Below are positions 1 to 11,300 of a DNA stretch of 64,000 bases, piece by piece. Origin of the DNA: Bombyx mori (Eukaryota; Arthropoda; Insecta; Lepidoptera; Bombycidae); the NCBI RefSeq assembly GCF_030269925.1, contig NC_085117.1:5422231-5486230 (forward strand), given 5' to 3'. Position 1 is the stretch's first letter. Each line of letters starts with the position of its first letter. The notes beneath the pieces are model-generated. The model had not been told where the DNA came from and made no database searches. It saw nothing but the letters and a program-made list of their open reading frames with translations. Made by a program: the position numbers and the translations under genes.

Positions 1-644
1 TTTTAGCACTATTTTTAAATTCACTAATTTATTTATTTCTATCGTTTCAGATACCGAGATGGAGAAAGGTGCGTTCTTATTTGCATAACTACTTATTTAC
101 TAATAAGAAAAAACCATGCTCCATGCTGAATTATTTTTTATAACCAGCTTAAATGCAAATTCACGCGCGCCATTTTTAGTACTTTTTAACACGGCAGTGA
201 AACAATTTTAGTTTCTATTTATAAACGAACACGAAGTTAAATACATCAAATTAATAAAAATACAAAACGAAACGATTCAAAGTGAGCTTCTTCTTTATAT
301 TAATTGTCTGTAATCATGAAGCAATAAAACATTTTATTTAACTCCCACGCAATTATCTGTTTTTGCTGCTCAAATTGTGCGGTAGTTTATTGTTCATTAT
401 TTATCGACGGAGGTAAACCACCATTTGACGTCACACAGAGGAAGGTCGTTTAATAGATCAATAGTCTTGTTTTAATATGGTTTAGACCCACTAAGTCTAC
501 AGAGGAACTTAATTTCGGACATTAACCTAAACATTGTTGTGAAAGGTCTTTTGTAATGGCCATTGACTTTAAAAACCGACAGAGACGTTTCTGTAATGGA
601 ACTTGCTCGTCCATGGTCATCTTATGTGGAATCTTTTCGGGTCG
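1..644. other. AT-rich stretch without a supported gene
   Basis: No coding exon, RNA gene or recognised repeat can be supported here. An 18-nt segment at 51-68 has an acceptor-like TTTCAG before it and a donor-like GTGCGT after it, but it does not join in frame to the first coding exon of the downstream gene. If it is used at all it would be untranslated leader. Confidence 0.4.
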
Positions 645-771
645 CGTCGGTAGGTACCATCACCCTGCCTATTTTTGCATATAAACGCATGACTGCTTCG
701 CGACAATAATACGCAGGGCGGTGGTACCTACCTGTGCGGACTCACAGCACGCCCTACCACCAGTAAAGTCA
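645..771. repeat. Two Bm1 SINE pieces, head to head
   Basis: A short + strand piece (645-676, matching the GGTAGGTACC..CCTGCCTATTT part of the SINE) is followed at once by a - strand piece (686-771) covering the same part and running on to the CTACCACCAGTAA end. Together they form an imperfect palindrome around about 680. Both are clearly diverged from the better copies in the window. Confidence 0.6.
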
Positions 772-899
772 TGTTGGTCAGACCCTAGTTCAGCATTTAG
801 ACAATGCCTCAAACGAAAACTTACCAATAAAAAAGTCATAGTCACTGTTTGGTAGCTTTTTTTATTGCTTACAGCCAAGCCAAGAGCCAAGTCGTTGCA

Positions 900-1459
900 T
901 ACCGCTGCATTCCTCCTCGCGTCGGTAATCCTTGATACTGAGGATCGTGGCTTCCTCTAATAACTTTCTCCTGGGTTATCCTGCGTCACTCCTGTCTATC
1001 CTCCGCTGTGTGTATAGCAACGTGGACTGAAGTTTTGAGAGTGGAGCGTATCTGGTCCGACCAGCGCTTTGGACTTCTGCCTCTGGGCCTTCATGCCTTG
1101 CCTGGTACAGCAGCTTCTCTAAATTGTCACCTCTCTTTCTGGCAATGTGTTCAAAGAACTCGAAACTCCTCCGCGCGCATAAAGTGCTGACCGCTACATT
1201 ACTGTGGTTCAATCGTATCAGTATACAGCATCACCGAAACTAGGTCATCTTGGTCCAAATTTCCATCTGTATTTCTTTTGTCGTATCACTCTTGTCAGAG
1301 CGGTCGTGGTCGTCATTCAGTATCATTGCTGTGGGCAGATGCTATGGGCCTCACGAGCAATCGCCACTTCTCCCGGCTTGTGATGAGTCTGGTGAACTCA
1401 TGCAAACAGCCGCCAAGTGCAGAGTTGACTAGGTCGGTCCATCGCATGAGCAACATCAT
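900..1459 (-). repeat. Decayed LINE reverse-transcriptase C-terminus
   Basis: Read on the - strand, broken frames carry the pattern that ends many insect LINE polyproteins. The segment FEFFEHIARKRGDNLEKLL (about 1095-1155) is followed downstream by RWTDLVNSA and SREKWRLLV (about 1375-1465). This resembles the H-x-x-R-x-x-D-x-L-E-K ... G-R-P-x-x-R-W-T-D ... R-x-x-W-R tail of RTE-like elements. Frameshifts and stops make it non-functional. A Bm1 copy follows directly. Confidence 0.5.
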
Positions 1460-1700
1460 GGTGGTAGAACCTCTTGTGTGTCCATACGGGTGGTACAACA
1501 CCCCTGCCTATTTCTGCCGTGAAGCAGTAATGCGTTTCGGTTTGAAGGGAGCGGTAGCCGTTGTAACTATATTGAGACCTTAGAACTTATATCTCAAGGT
1601 GGGTGGCGGCATTTACGTTGTAGATATCTATGGGCACCAGTAACCACTTAACACTAGGTGGGGTGTCAGCTCGTCCACCAATCTAAGTAATAAAAAAAAA
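1460..1700 (+). repeat. Bm1 SINE, 5'-truncated
   Basis: Bm1 is a tRNA-derived, A-tailed SINE of about 440 bp in Bombyx; this is the 3' half. It runs from GGTGGTAGAACCTCTTGTG through the hallmark GCAGTAATGCGTTTCGGTTT block to TCTAAGTAATAAAAAAAAA. Moderately diverged. Confidence 0.85.
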
Positions 1701-2359
1701 TCCGTCTACATACGCTCGTAGTTTATTTAAGCCTCAAATGACGTCACACGTAATGATGCTACGTTATATATTTAATAGTTCGGATTTCCGATCTTGGTCT
1801 CAACACCTAACCAATTTTATTAGCGGAGCTTACGTATATGAAGTTCGCATATCCGCGTAAAAAAATAAATTCCTATTTCTCACAAATTATAGATAAATAG
1901 TCGTGGGTAAAACATTGATTGCGACTTTCTCGCTCACACATTTTCGTATTAAATCGTGCACGAGCGAGATAGCGAGCTCAATTGTTCTCGATAGCGTAAA
2001 AGTTAACTCAAATTTGTATGGAGTTGGAACGTTTGCCTTCGTTTGCCGCTAGGGGCGCTGTTCTAACTGCACAGTTAACTTCGATAGACATTTAATGCAT
2101 TTAAAAAACGTCATCAACAGATACAATTTACGTAGTTTAATTAAAAGCACACTAATTACATCGCAAATAGAGGATTTCCTCTCGTCGTGAACACTCGAAT
2201 GAACTTTCCCTCGATCTCAAGGAAATAATTAAACATAATTATGTATCGACAAAACTATATTATATTTTTATCTATACTTTCCTGTCACTATTTGAGCCGT
2301 TTCACTGTCTTGTTCTAACGCATACAAAATTCAGCTGGTGAGTGAGATAGAACATCATC
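1701..2359. other. Intergenic, no gene seen
   Basis: AT-rich sequence with no supported exon. The part at about 1900-2075 has the flavour of a small lepidopteran repeat, but no termini could be defined. Confidence 0.4.
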
Positions 2360-2716
2360 TTTTTTTTTTTATTGCTTAGATAGGTGGACGAGCTCACAGC
2401 CCACCTGGTGTTAAGTGGTTACTGGAGCCCATAAACATCTACGACGTAAATGCGTCACCCACCTTAAGATGTAAGTTCAAAGGTCTCATTATAGCTACAA
2501 CCGCTGCCCCGCCCTTTGATCCGAAACACATTACTGCTTCACGGCAGAAATAGGCAGGGCGGTGGTACCTACCCGTGCGGACTCACAAGAGGTTCTACCA
2601 CCAGTAATTACGCAAGTTATAATTTTGCGGGTTCGATTTTTATTACACGATGTTATTCCTTCACCGTGGAAGTCAATCGTGAACATTTGTGAAGTACGTA
2701 CCTATTTCATTAGAAC
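2360..2716 (-). repeat. Bm1 SINE lacking the tRNA head
   Basis: The T-run at 2360 is the A-tail on the - strand. The copy extends through the middle region to GTACCTATTTCATTAGAA, so it stops just after the tRNA-related head would begin. Confidence 0.85.
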
Positions 2717-3941
2717 GATGCTCGATTCAACCCGAGCGATGACACCTCGACTCTGCCGAAGCACCTCCCGAAGTGAGTCGATGTTTCACGAGTAGTTGCG
2801 TCCCACGTCCACTAGATGCCGCGCTTTCGCTTCATTTATCGCCCCCAGATGCAACATGAAAATAAACTCATTACAAAAAAAGAGTTAAAACGTCACAGTA
2901 TTCGCGATCGCTGAAGCTTGCGACTGTACGAGCGAGAATAAGCCCTTAAAAGCGCTTTTAATTGGGGACATCATGATTACTAGTTTATTATTATACCGAC
3001 GTGTCGTTTGCACGCGTCTCGCGTTGTGTGACATCGTATTGATTAGAATACGGATTCTAGATTAAGGTTTATTTAAATGAGTATCATTAACCGATGATTT
3101 AGCTTTCTGATGTATCCAAACGAACGTGCGTATAAATAAATAATTAAACATTTAGAAATCGAGATTGGATTCCAGTTCAGCGGATCTTGTTTTGTGTTAA
3201 TAGGACCGCGAGGGGTCCGATGTGGGTCCGGTCAAATTTTCACGGCATTTACTGGACGGTTCTATGATGTGTTCACGGATCAGGATGAAGGCACAACATA
3301 GGATGACAGAGAACCGAGAATTCTCTAATGAGCCATTGTGCCATGGTACCTTTGTAAACTTGAAAACTACAGCTGTATTTCACCTTCGCGCTCGGTCTCG
3401 GGCTTTCGATGGATTCGCTTTACTTCGGGTCAGGTTAGCCCGATTGTCTACAGCTCAGCTGCCACAGTGCGCCGTTAGCTCTGCTTGGGGCGCCCTACTT
3501 TCCACTTGCCTTAAGAGGTCCACTCCAGGGCTTGCCTCGAGATGTGTGTGGGTTCTCTCCTGCGACCTGACCATGTCCATTTGCGACATATGAACTGCTT
3601 ATCAGTTGTCATCTCCTGATACACTTCCCACAGGCACTCGTTGGAGTTATGCGAAGGCAGTAATTTGGATATTCTAGAAACCGTGTCCGTTTCTATACTT
3701 CCAGTTTGCTAAACGACAGTTCTGTTGCTCTCCTTGTATCGATTCTGTATCTGATTGGTCTTCTTCGTGTTGATCTGAAGACTTCCAACTGTAGACCGTC
3801 CATTCTGGCTTTTATGTCAGCGACTTTATGGCTGAGCGGACACAAGCTATGAGCGTAGTCTCCCACTCTCTATCGCTTCGCTTGCTATTTTTAATAAGCA
3901 TTATTGCATATCTTGACGCATATTTTAATAAGCGTGCTCAT
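2717..3941. other. Intergenic with possible retroelement decay
   Basis: No intact gene. Between about 3230 and 3850 the - strand has short broken open stretches that could be a very old reverse-transcriptase relic. I cannot place motifs firmly. Confidence 0.3.
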
Positions 3942-4230
3942 AAGTCGTCGTGACCTAAAAGATAAGGCGCCCGGTGCATTCGTTGAAGCGACACGAATGT
4001 GTCGGCGTTCGAATCCCGCAGGCAGGTGCCAGATATTCTAATGAAATACCAAACAGATGCTAACGAATAACTACCGCGAGGAAGGAATAACGAACATCGT
4101 GCGATAAAATTCGAAGAAAGTTGCAAATCTGCATAATTAATTACTAAACGATTCAGACATCGATTTCAAATCCCAAAGCGGCTGGCGGTATTCGCGTTGT
4201 TGATGTCTATAGTCTCCGGTAAGCACTTAA
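3942..4230 (+). repeat. Old Bm1-like SINE with tRNA head
   Basis: The head at 3944-4021 keeps A-box-like GTGACCTAAAAGATAAG and B-box-like GCGTTCGAATCCCGC sequences, followed by the TTCTAATGAAATAC segment. The middle is deleted, and a 3' piece with GTTGTTGATGTCTATAG is still visible. Diverged and dead. Confidence 0.6.
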
Positions 4231-4756
4231 TACCAAAATTTAATATTGATCAACGCCTATCTTCCCTTCAATTGTGTGAACTTTTCGCATGTACCCAAAT
4301 GCCACGTGAATTTGTAAAGGTTGTGTGCTGCTGCACCAGACAATATCTTGTTAGCCGCGACGTCGATGGCGTGCGAAAGTTCTGATTATTTAATTGTTTA
4401 ATTAGAATAACGACGCGAAGACACGACATACTCAGGAGAATTTAGGACAGACAGAGATACGTGTATCTGAAATGCAATAAGTGTGTGTGTTTTTTTATTG
4501 CTATTTTATGGTGAGTATATTTTTTGTTGTAAGCATCGCTGATCACTCATTGTAAATGTTTGACTTAAAAATAATCGGCTGCGTTCTTTAACAACTTGCA
4601 TTTAGCTAAACAAATGTTTAGAAAAACTAAACAAACTCTCGACATTCGATCCTCGAGATCTTTGGAGCCGTCAACTCTAGTTTAGAATTGCATATTTCGA
4701 TACCAGTACATCAAGCGTCATATCTATCACATGTCTTACTTGCCTCTGCGCTTTCA

Positions 4757-4990
4757 CTTCTTCTTTTTTATCCCCACCTTGTCCCACTAGGTGGGGTCGG
4801 CACAGCGAACTTTTCTATTCCATTCTCTTCTATCAGCCGTCATCTCAACACTCACTCCTCTCTTTCTCATATCGTCATTCACACACTCCATCCATGTCTT
4901 CTTCGGTCGACCTCTTCCCCCTCTACCTTGCATTACCATTTCCATACATCTCCTAGTCACATGCATCTCCTCTGTACACATCACATGTTT
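4757..4990 (-). repeat. RTE-type LINE 3' end
   Basis: The - strand encodes the terminal RTE signature: VTRRCMEMV, then GRGRPKKTWMECVNDDM, then DRREWNRKVRCADPT. A short 3' tail of the form GGGATAAAAAAG follows. Only the last 65 or so codons remain. Confidence 0.7.
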
Positions 4991-5099
4991 ATATCACGCT
5001 AACCGTCATCTCTTCTCACCGCCTCCGTGCTTTCACTATTTTTGCAAAATCTTTATGAGACAGTTTCCAGCATAAGTTCCAGCCACTGCAACTCTCGCT

Positions 5100-5240
5100 T
5101 ACTGGGGGTAGAACGTCCTGTGAGCCCGCCGGGTACCACCACCTTGCATATTTCCTCATGCGTTCTGGGTAGAAGTGGCGTGGTGGCGATATTTACAGTC
5201 TCAATGTCTATGGGCTATGCTGATCCAAATACTACTTAAC
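5100..5240 (+). repeat. Diverged Bm1 fragment
   Basis: GGGGGTAGAACGTCCTGTGAG to ATGTCTATGGGCT matches the 3' half of Bm1 with several internal losses. Confidence 0.55.
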
Positions 5241-5385
5241 CTTAATTAATCCTTGAACAAATACTTTTGATCTCCTCAGTGCAAAGAATCTGGTCACCAC
5301 GCAGTGTTTTGCAACATTTAGCGCAGAAATCAAACCGCATCAAAGCTTTTAGCTGCATTATTAATATGTCAACCTTTGTTTTCAG

Positions 5386-8300
5386 ATGATGTTCTGGTGC
5401 CTGCTGTTAACGTTTGTCTCAGCGGAAGAGCAGCCTTTGGGGTTGGTCTCCAAGGACACGGAGCACGATTTAATAGCTGAAGCGACACATTCCGGTAAGT
5501 ACTTTTTAATAGCATTTATTGAGATTCACTTCACACGTCTGTGCTTGGGTGAAGGTAGAACTGCATTAATTGGGCATTGTACTTCGTGTGTCACGTTTAC
5601 TAGAAGCCGAATTTTCACGGTTTCCCTGTTTTTCTTAGTTAGGGCTGCGAAAAATCGTGGTCTAATAGTCGTTGTGGCCTAAAGGATAAAACGTCCGGTG
5701 CATTCGTATCTTGCGATGCACCGGTGTTCGAATCCCGCAGGCGGGTACCAATTTTTCTGATGAAATACATACTTAACAAATGTTCACGAGTGACTTCCAC
5801 GGTGAAGGAACACCGTGTAAAACAAAACATACCCGCAAAATTATAATTTGCGTATAATTACTGGTGGTAGGACGTCTTGTGAGTCTGCCCGGGGAGGTAC
5901 CACCACCCTGACAATTTCTGCCGTGAAGCAGTAATGCATTTCGGTTTGAAGGGCAGGTGTTGTACTGTAAAAACTGAGAACTTAGAACTGATGTCTCGAG
6001 GTGGGTGGCGCCATTTACGTTGTAGATGTATATGGGCTCCGGTAACCACTTAACATTTGGTGGGCCATGAGATCGTCCACCCACCTAAGCAATAAAAAAA
6101 AATGTCACACAACCTAATTTTAAGCTCTAATGCATAAAACAACTGAAAGTATACCTGAGGTTTGTGTCTGATACGTCATCAGAATCGCAATATTACCGAT
6201 ATTAACAATTTGTTTTTTTAATTCTATAATAAATAATGAGAAAATAATTAAGACAATATGAGAGAAAGTAGAATGAGTGTTGAGATAACGGCTGATAGAG
6301 GAGAATGGAATAGAAGAATTCGCTGTGCCGACCCCACCCAGTGGGATAAGGGGGTGACAAAGAAGAAGAATTGCGAACAAATCACGGATGTTCGTCAGGC
6401 CCCAAATTAGGATTCCCTGTGTTATGAATACCAGAGACTGACATACATACTTATGTACGCTTAAATATATACATATATAGATAATAAACACCCAGACGGA
6501 GAGCAAGCAAACTTGTTCATCACACAATGTTTGCTCAATGTGGGAATCGAACCCACGACCCTTGACCGTAACGGTCAGGGCCAAACAACCAAAACTATAT
6601 CAACTTACAGGTGCTCAAGCCCAGAAGAGGGAGGCTGGCCTGTCGAACTCCTACGGGGAGCCCCTCCCGCCGGACGCGTACGGACCTCCGAGAGATACGT
6701 CCGACCTGAGTGAGTTGATTTTTGACTTTTTATCTGAGTATCAGCGGGAGCTTGGTGCTCGGCCATTGTGATTGGTAGGTATATACTCGTATTATGGAGG
6801 ATGGAAGAGGAAGGTCGTGTCAGTGTATTACAAAGTGTCCGCTAAAAAGGAGTTAATGTAGATGGCGCCATAGTCGCCAGTGGAAAGATAAAAAATCACG
6901 CAATCAATATTCCTACGTAAATAGTAATAAAAATAAACAGTTGAGATTTTATTTATTTATTTTTTATTGCTTAGGTGGGTGGACGAGCTCACAGCCCACC
7001 TGGTGTTAAGTGATTACTGGAGCCCATAGACATCTAGAACGTAAATGCGCCACCCACCTTGAGATATAAGTTCTAAGATCTCAGTATAGTTACAACGGCT
7101 GCCCTACCCTTGAAACCGAAACGCATTACTGCTTCACGGTAGAAATAGGCAGGGCGGTGGTACCTACCCGCGCGGACTCACAAGAGGTCCTACCACCAGT
7201 AAAGAGAGATTTTTAATGAGATTTTTAATCCTTCCTATTTCAACTACACAACTCTAGAAAAATATTAAACATTTTAACCCAGCACACTGGACTCTGTTTA
7301 AAACTGCTATATTTCTACTTCCTACACTAGCACTGTTGTAGCGATTTGTTGAGATTTTAGTGGGCTCTTTATTTTTATTTATTTTATTTATTTATTTATT
7401 ATTTGTGGTCATAGGTTAACAAAGATTAATAAGTTAATATTAATAAATGTATCACTATGTCCTGCTAGTAAAGCGTACAAATATTAGGTGTAACTATAAT
7501 CTACATAAAAATAAAAATAACTTAAATTATAATTATTGAACTCTATTCTACTTAATTATCTAAAGTTATCGTCTAAATATTCTGACATACTATAGTAAGC
7601 CTTATCTAATAAAAATACTTGCAATTTTTGCTTAAAATCATGTAAATCTATTGTCTTCAAAATTTTTATAGGTAGTTTATTAAATATTCTTGATGACATA
7701 CTAAAAAAACTCTTGTCATAAAGGGCAGTTCTATGAGGTAGCGAGGAGATCTTTAAAGTATTCCTAACAGATTGCGGTTTTGCAAACAGATGTTTGTTCG
7801 TTTTGACAAAAATCGCTACCTCATAAATATACAACGATGTAAAAGTCATGATTTTTAACTTTTGAAAGAAAGGCTTACATGAGTCTGGTACATGAATGTT
7901 TGCTATAGCACGCACACATTTCTTTTGTGCTTTAAATACGTACTCTGTATTAGTGGCGTTTCCCCAGAATATTAAAGCATATCTAAGGGTTGACGCCACA
8001 TATGCATGGTAAGCTGTCAGTACAGCTGATTGGTCTACTACTTTCGCTAACTTATACAAGGCATACTTATATTGGTTTAATTTTTTACATATTGTATCAA
8101 TGTGTGTTTGCCATTTCATATCATTATCAATCCAAATACCCAGAAATTTAGTACTATTCACTTCTTCAATATGTGTCCCATCATATTCTATTTTCAAAGA
8201 GTGTTGTATTTCTTGTGGGTATGTGACAATTTTTGTTTTATTTAGGTTAATTACTAAATTGTTTCTTAATAACCATTCTATAACTAGCTTAAGAGTAGTG

Positions 8301-11300
8301 TTAATATCGGACTCTAAGGAGTTTAATTCTTTTTCTGTGAAGATGACGGTGCTATCATCGGCAAAGAGAATCATCGGATGTTCTATGGCTTTAGGGAAGT
8401 CATTAATATAAATTAGAAAAAGGAGCGGCCCTAGTACGCTGCCTTGAGGTACACCGAATTGCATTTTCATCCAATTTGAGTGATAGCTTTGTACTGTCCT
8501 ACTCAGTGGACATATGTTGTCTATTTCAACCCTTTGATATCTGTCAGTTAAATATGATTTTAATAATTTATGGACATTGCCTCTAATTCCGTAAGCGTTT
8601 AATTTATCTAGAAGGGTTTTATGATCCACATAATCAAACGCTTTAGTCATGTCCATGTACAGTGTAGCAGTAGGAGTTCGATTATCTAAATTGTAATATA
8701 TAGGTTTTAATAGGTCATGTACAGCCATATTAATTGATTTATTTCTTCTGAAACCTTTTTGCTCTTGTGTAAATAAATTATGTTTTTCAAAGTAGGAGTT
8801 AATAGCTTCGTAAATAATTTTCTCTATAATTTTGGAAAAAATGGGAAGTAAAGATACCGGTCTATAACAAGCAATGTTTTCTTTATCGTCTTTCTTAAAG
8901 AGTGGCTTAATGACAGATCTTTTTAGTTTGCTTGGAAAAACGCCATGTTCTATACATAAGTTTATGATATGGCTAAGTACTGGGCTTATAATAAGTGCTA
9001 CCGATTTAATTGCCGATGTAGTAATATTATCATAACCAGAACTATGAGTGTTTTTAAGGGATTTCATTAACAAAAAGATGTCGTACGGAATAACAGGATT
9101 CATGAATAAAGAGTGAGGTGTACTGTGACTATTACTTGTATTTTTAATCAAAATTTCTGGTGTTTCATTTAAATTTACCGGAGAGTTTATTTTATCAATA
9201 TCATTATCAGTATTAGTATTGGTAGCATTAATAAGAAAGGTATTAAATTCGTTGGCAATGTTAATGGGGTCTGTTATTATACGGTCATTTACTTTTATTC
9301 GTGTTATATATTCTTTTGGAAAATTTGCCTTACTTGAATTAATTATTCTCCATGTAGCTTTCGATTTATTGTCTGCATTTGATATATAATAATTGTTTTG
9401 ACACTTTTGAGTTAGCTTTATAATTCTTTTAAGTCGCGCACTATAATTTTTTAGAATCTGCTTTTGACTTTCTGAAGGGTTGGTTCGATAATTCCAAAGT
9501 AATTTTCTCTTTTGTTTACAGCATTTACCAATCCCTTTAGATAGCCACCTTGTTTTTTTAACACAGGTATTTCTTATTTTTATCTTGGGAAAACAAAGGT
9601 CATAAAATAGTTTAAAATCTTCAAAAAATGAGTCAAAGGCATATTCGGGATCATTTGAACTAAATACATCATAAAAAGTTAGATTTTGTAAGCATGTTTG
9701 AAATTTTTTTATGTTTTCATTACTAAAATCTCTTCGTATTGTATACCAATGACTAAGAGTACACGTTTTTTTGACGGGGCACGTTAACATCTGTGCCGTG
9801 TGGTCTGACATACCAAGATCAATTACTTCACATTTGCTACTTTGTACATTATTTAATATATTATCAATACATGTATTACTACTTGGGCGAGTTACTTCAC
9901 GTGTACCTATTTTCATGTTAAAGCTATAAGTTAAATGCTCAAATCGTAGAGAAATAGGGTTTCTCTTCAATAGGTCAATATTAAAATCACCACATACAAT
10001 TACTTTTTTGAATTTCCATTTATGTACTAAGCACATTATAGAATTGTAAACGTTAAAAAATATATTTAGTTTTTCTTGTGTATATTTTGGTGGTCTATAT
10101 ATACAGATTATAACCAAGTTGTGTTCAATTAACTCTATAGCTGAACACTCCACATCATTACAAACACTGAGATTAGATATCTCTTGCAATACTTTATATT
10201 TATGAAACTTCTTTATGAGTATACAGGATCCACCATTTCTATTTTCTCTGGCAAAGTGTGCACCTAAATTAAAGTTTGGTAAAGTTACATGCACATAGTC
10301 TAATTTGTTCATGTTGTGCTCTGTTAAGCAAATTACATCTACATTTTTTGCACATTTATCAAGTTCTTGGATATTTACACATAATAGGTCAGACTTACTA
10401 AGCAATCCATTAATATTTTGATGCATTACTCGTATCTTATTGTAAACGAAAAAACTCTTTTTGGTTGCTAGAACTAATCTGTGTGTCGGAAATATCAGCT
10501 TTATTATATGATTCAGATTCATTTAGCTGTAAGGTAGATTGTTCATAACACTTGTTTATTCTTATTATATAGTTTTTTAATTTACTGAAAACAGTATGTA
10601 TGCCTTTATTGTTAATTTTTTTCGTATACTTAGAAAACATAGCATAAGTATATTTAGAAATAGCATCAAGAGAAAAGAAACTTCCCGTATTACGCGCTTA
10701 AACATAAAGACATACTAAACACACTAAACATAGATAATACACTTAATATTACACTTAAATGAACAAAATAAAATGATTCACGCAACTTCGCTGATCGCGT
10801 TCCCGCCAACAAAATCATCCATCTTTAAATTTTTTTAGTGTCACAGAGACATTTACGTCTATTCCCTCCGAAATGGATCAAAGGATTTTATTTAGTAATT
10901 ATTATTATTAGTCCGGTTATTAATATGACATTGGGATGGTTACACGTTTGTCTCCAGGTGACAATCAGAGAGACCTTACAAAACTTGAAAAAACAAGAGC
11001 GTTCTGGAATAATATCCTCTTCAAAGATCTTGTACAATATTTTTAGTTTCAGATCTCCAGCTGCCGGTTCCCGTGTACGGCGTCCCTCAGCAAAACGACT
11101 TCCTGCAAGAAACACCGCCCGGAGCGTACGGGCCCCCGTCCCCCGTCGTGTTCCCGAGCCAACACTACGAAGGACCCCCGCCACCAATTTCCAAACCGAA
11201 GCCAATATATGGACCCCCCAAGTTTCATGGACCGCCCAAGAACTTTGGTCCCCCGAAACTAAGCTACGGGCCCCCCAAGTCGTACTACGGACCTCCGAAG

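Noticed and set aside
51..68. 18-nt micro-exon between TTTCAG and GTGCGT
   Set aside because: It does not join in frame to the first coding exon at 5386, and nothing else supports it.
1740..1750. CRE-like TGACGTCA octamers as promoter marks
   Set aside because: The octamer recurs (about 427, 1740, 36026, 56487, 57806) far from any gene start, so it is not evidence of a promoter.
5666..5745. tRNA gene with A and B boxes
   Set aside because: It continues directly into the Bm1 body and A tail, and the cloverleaf does not close; it is the SINE head. The same holds for 37289-37370 and 3944-4021.
10437..10640. 67-codon frame as LINE ORF1
   Set aside because: Too short, no CCHC or esterase motif, and it overlaps the pol ORF by 84 nt.
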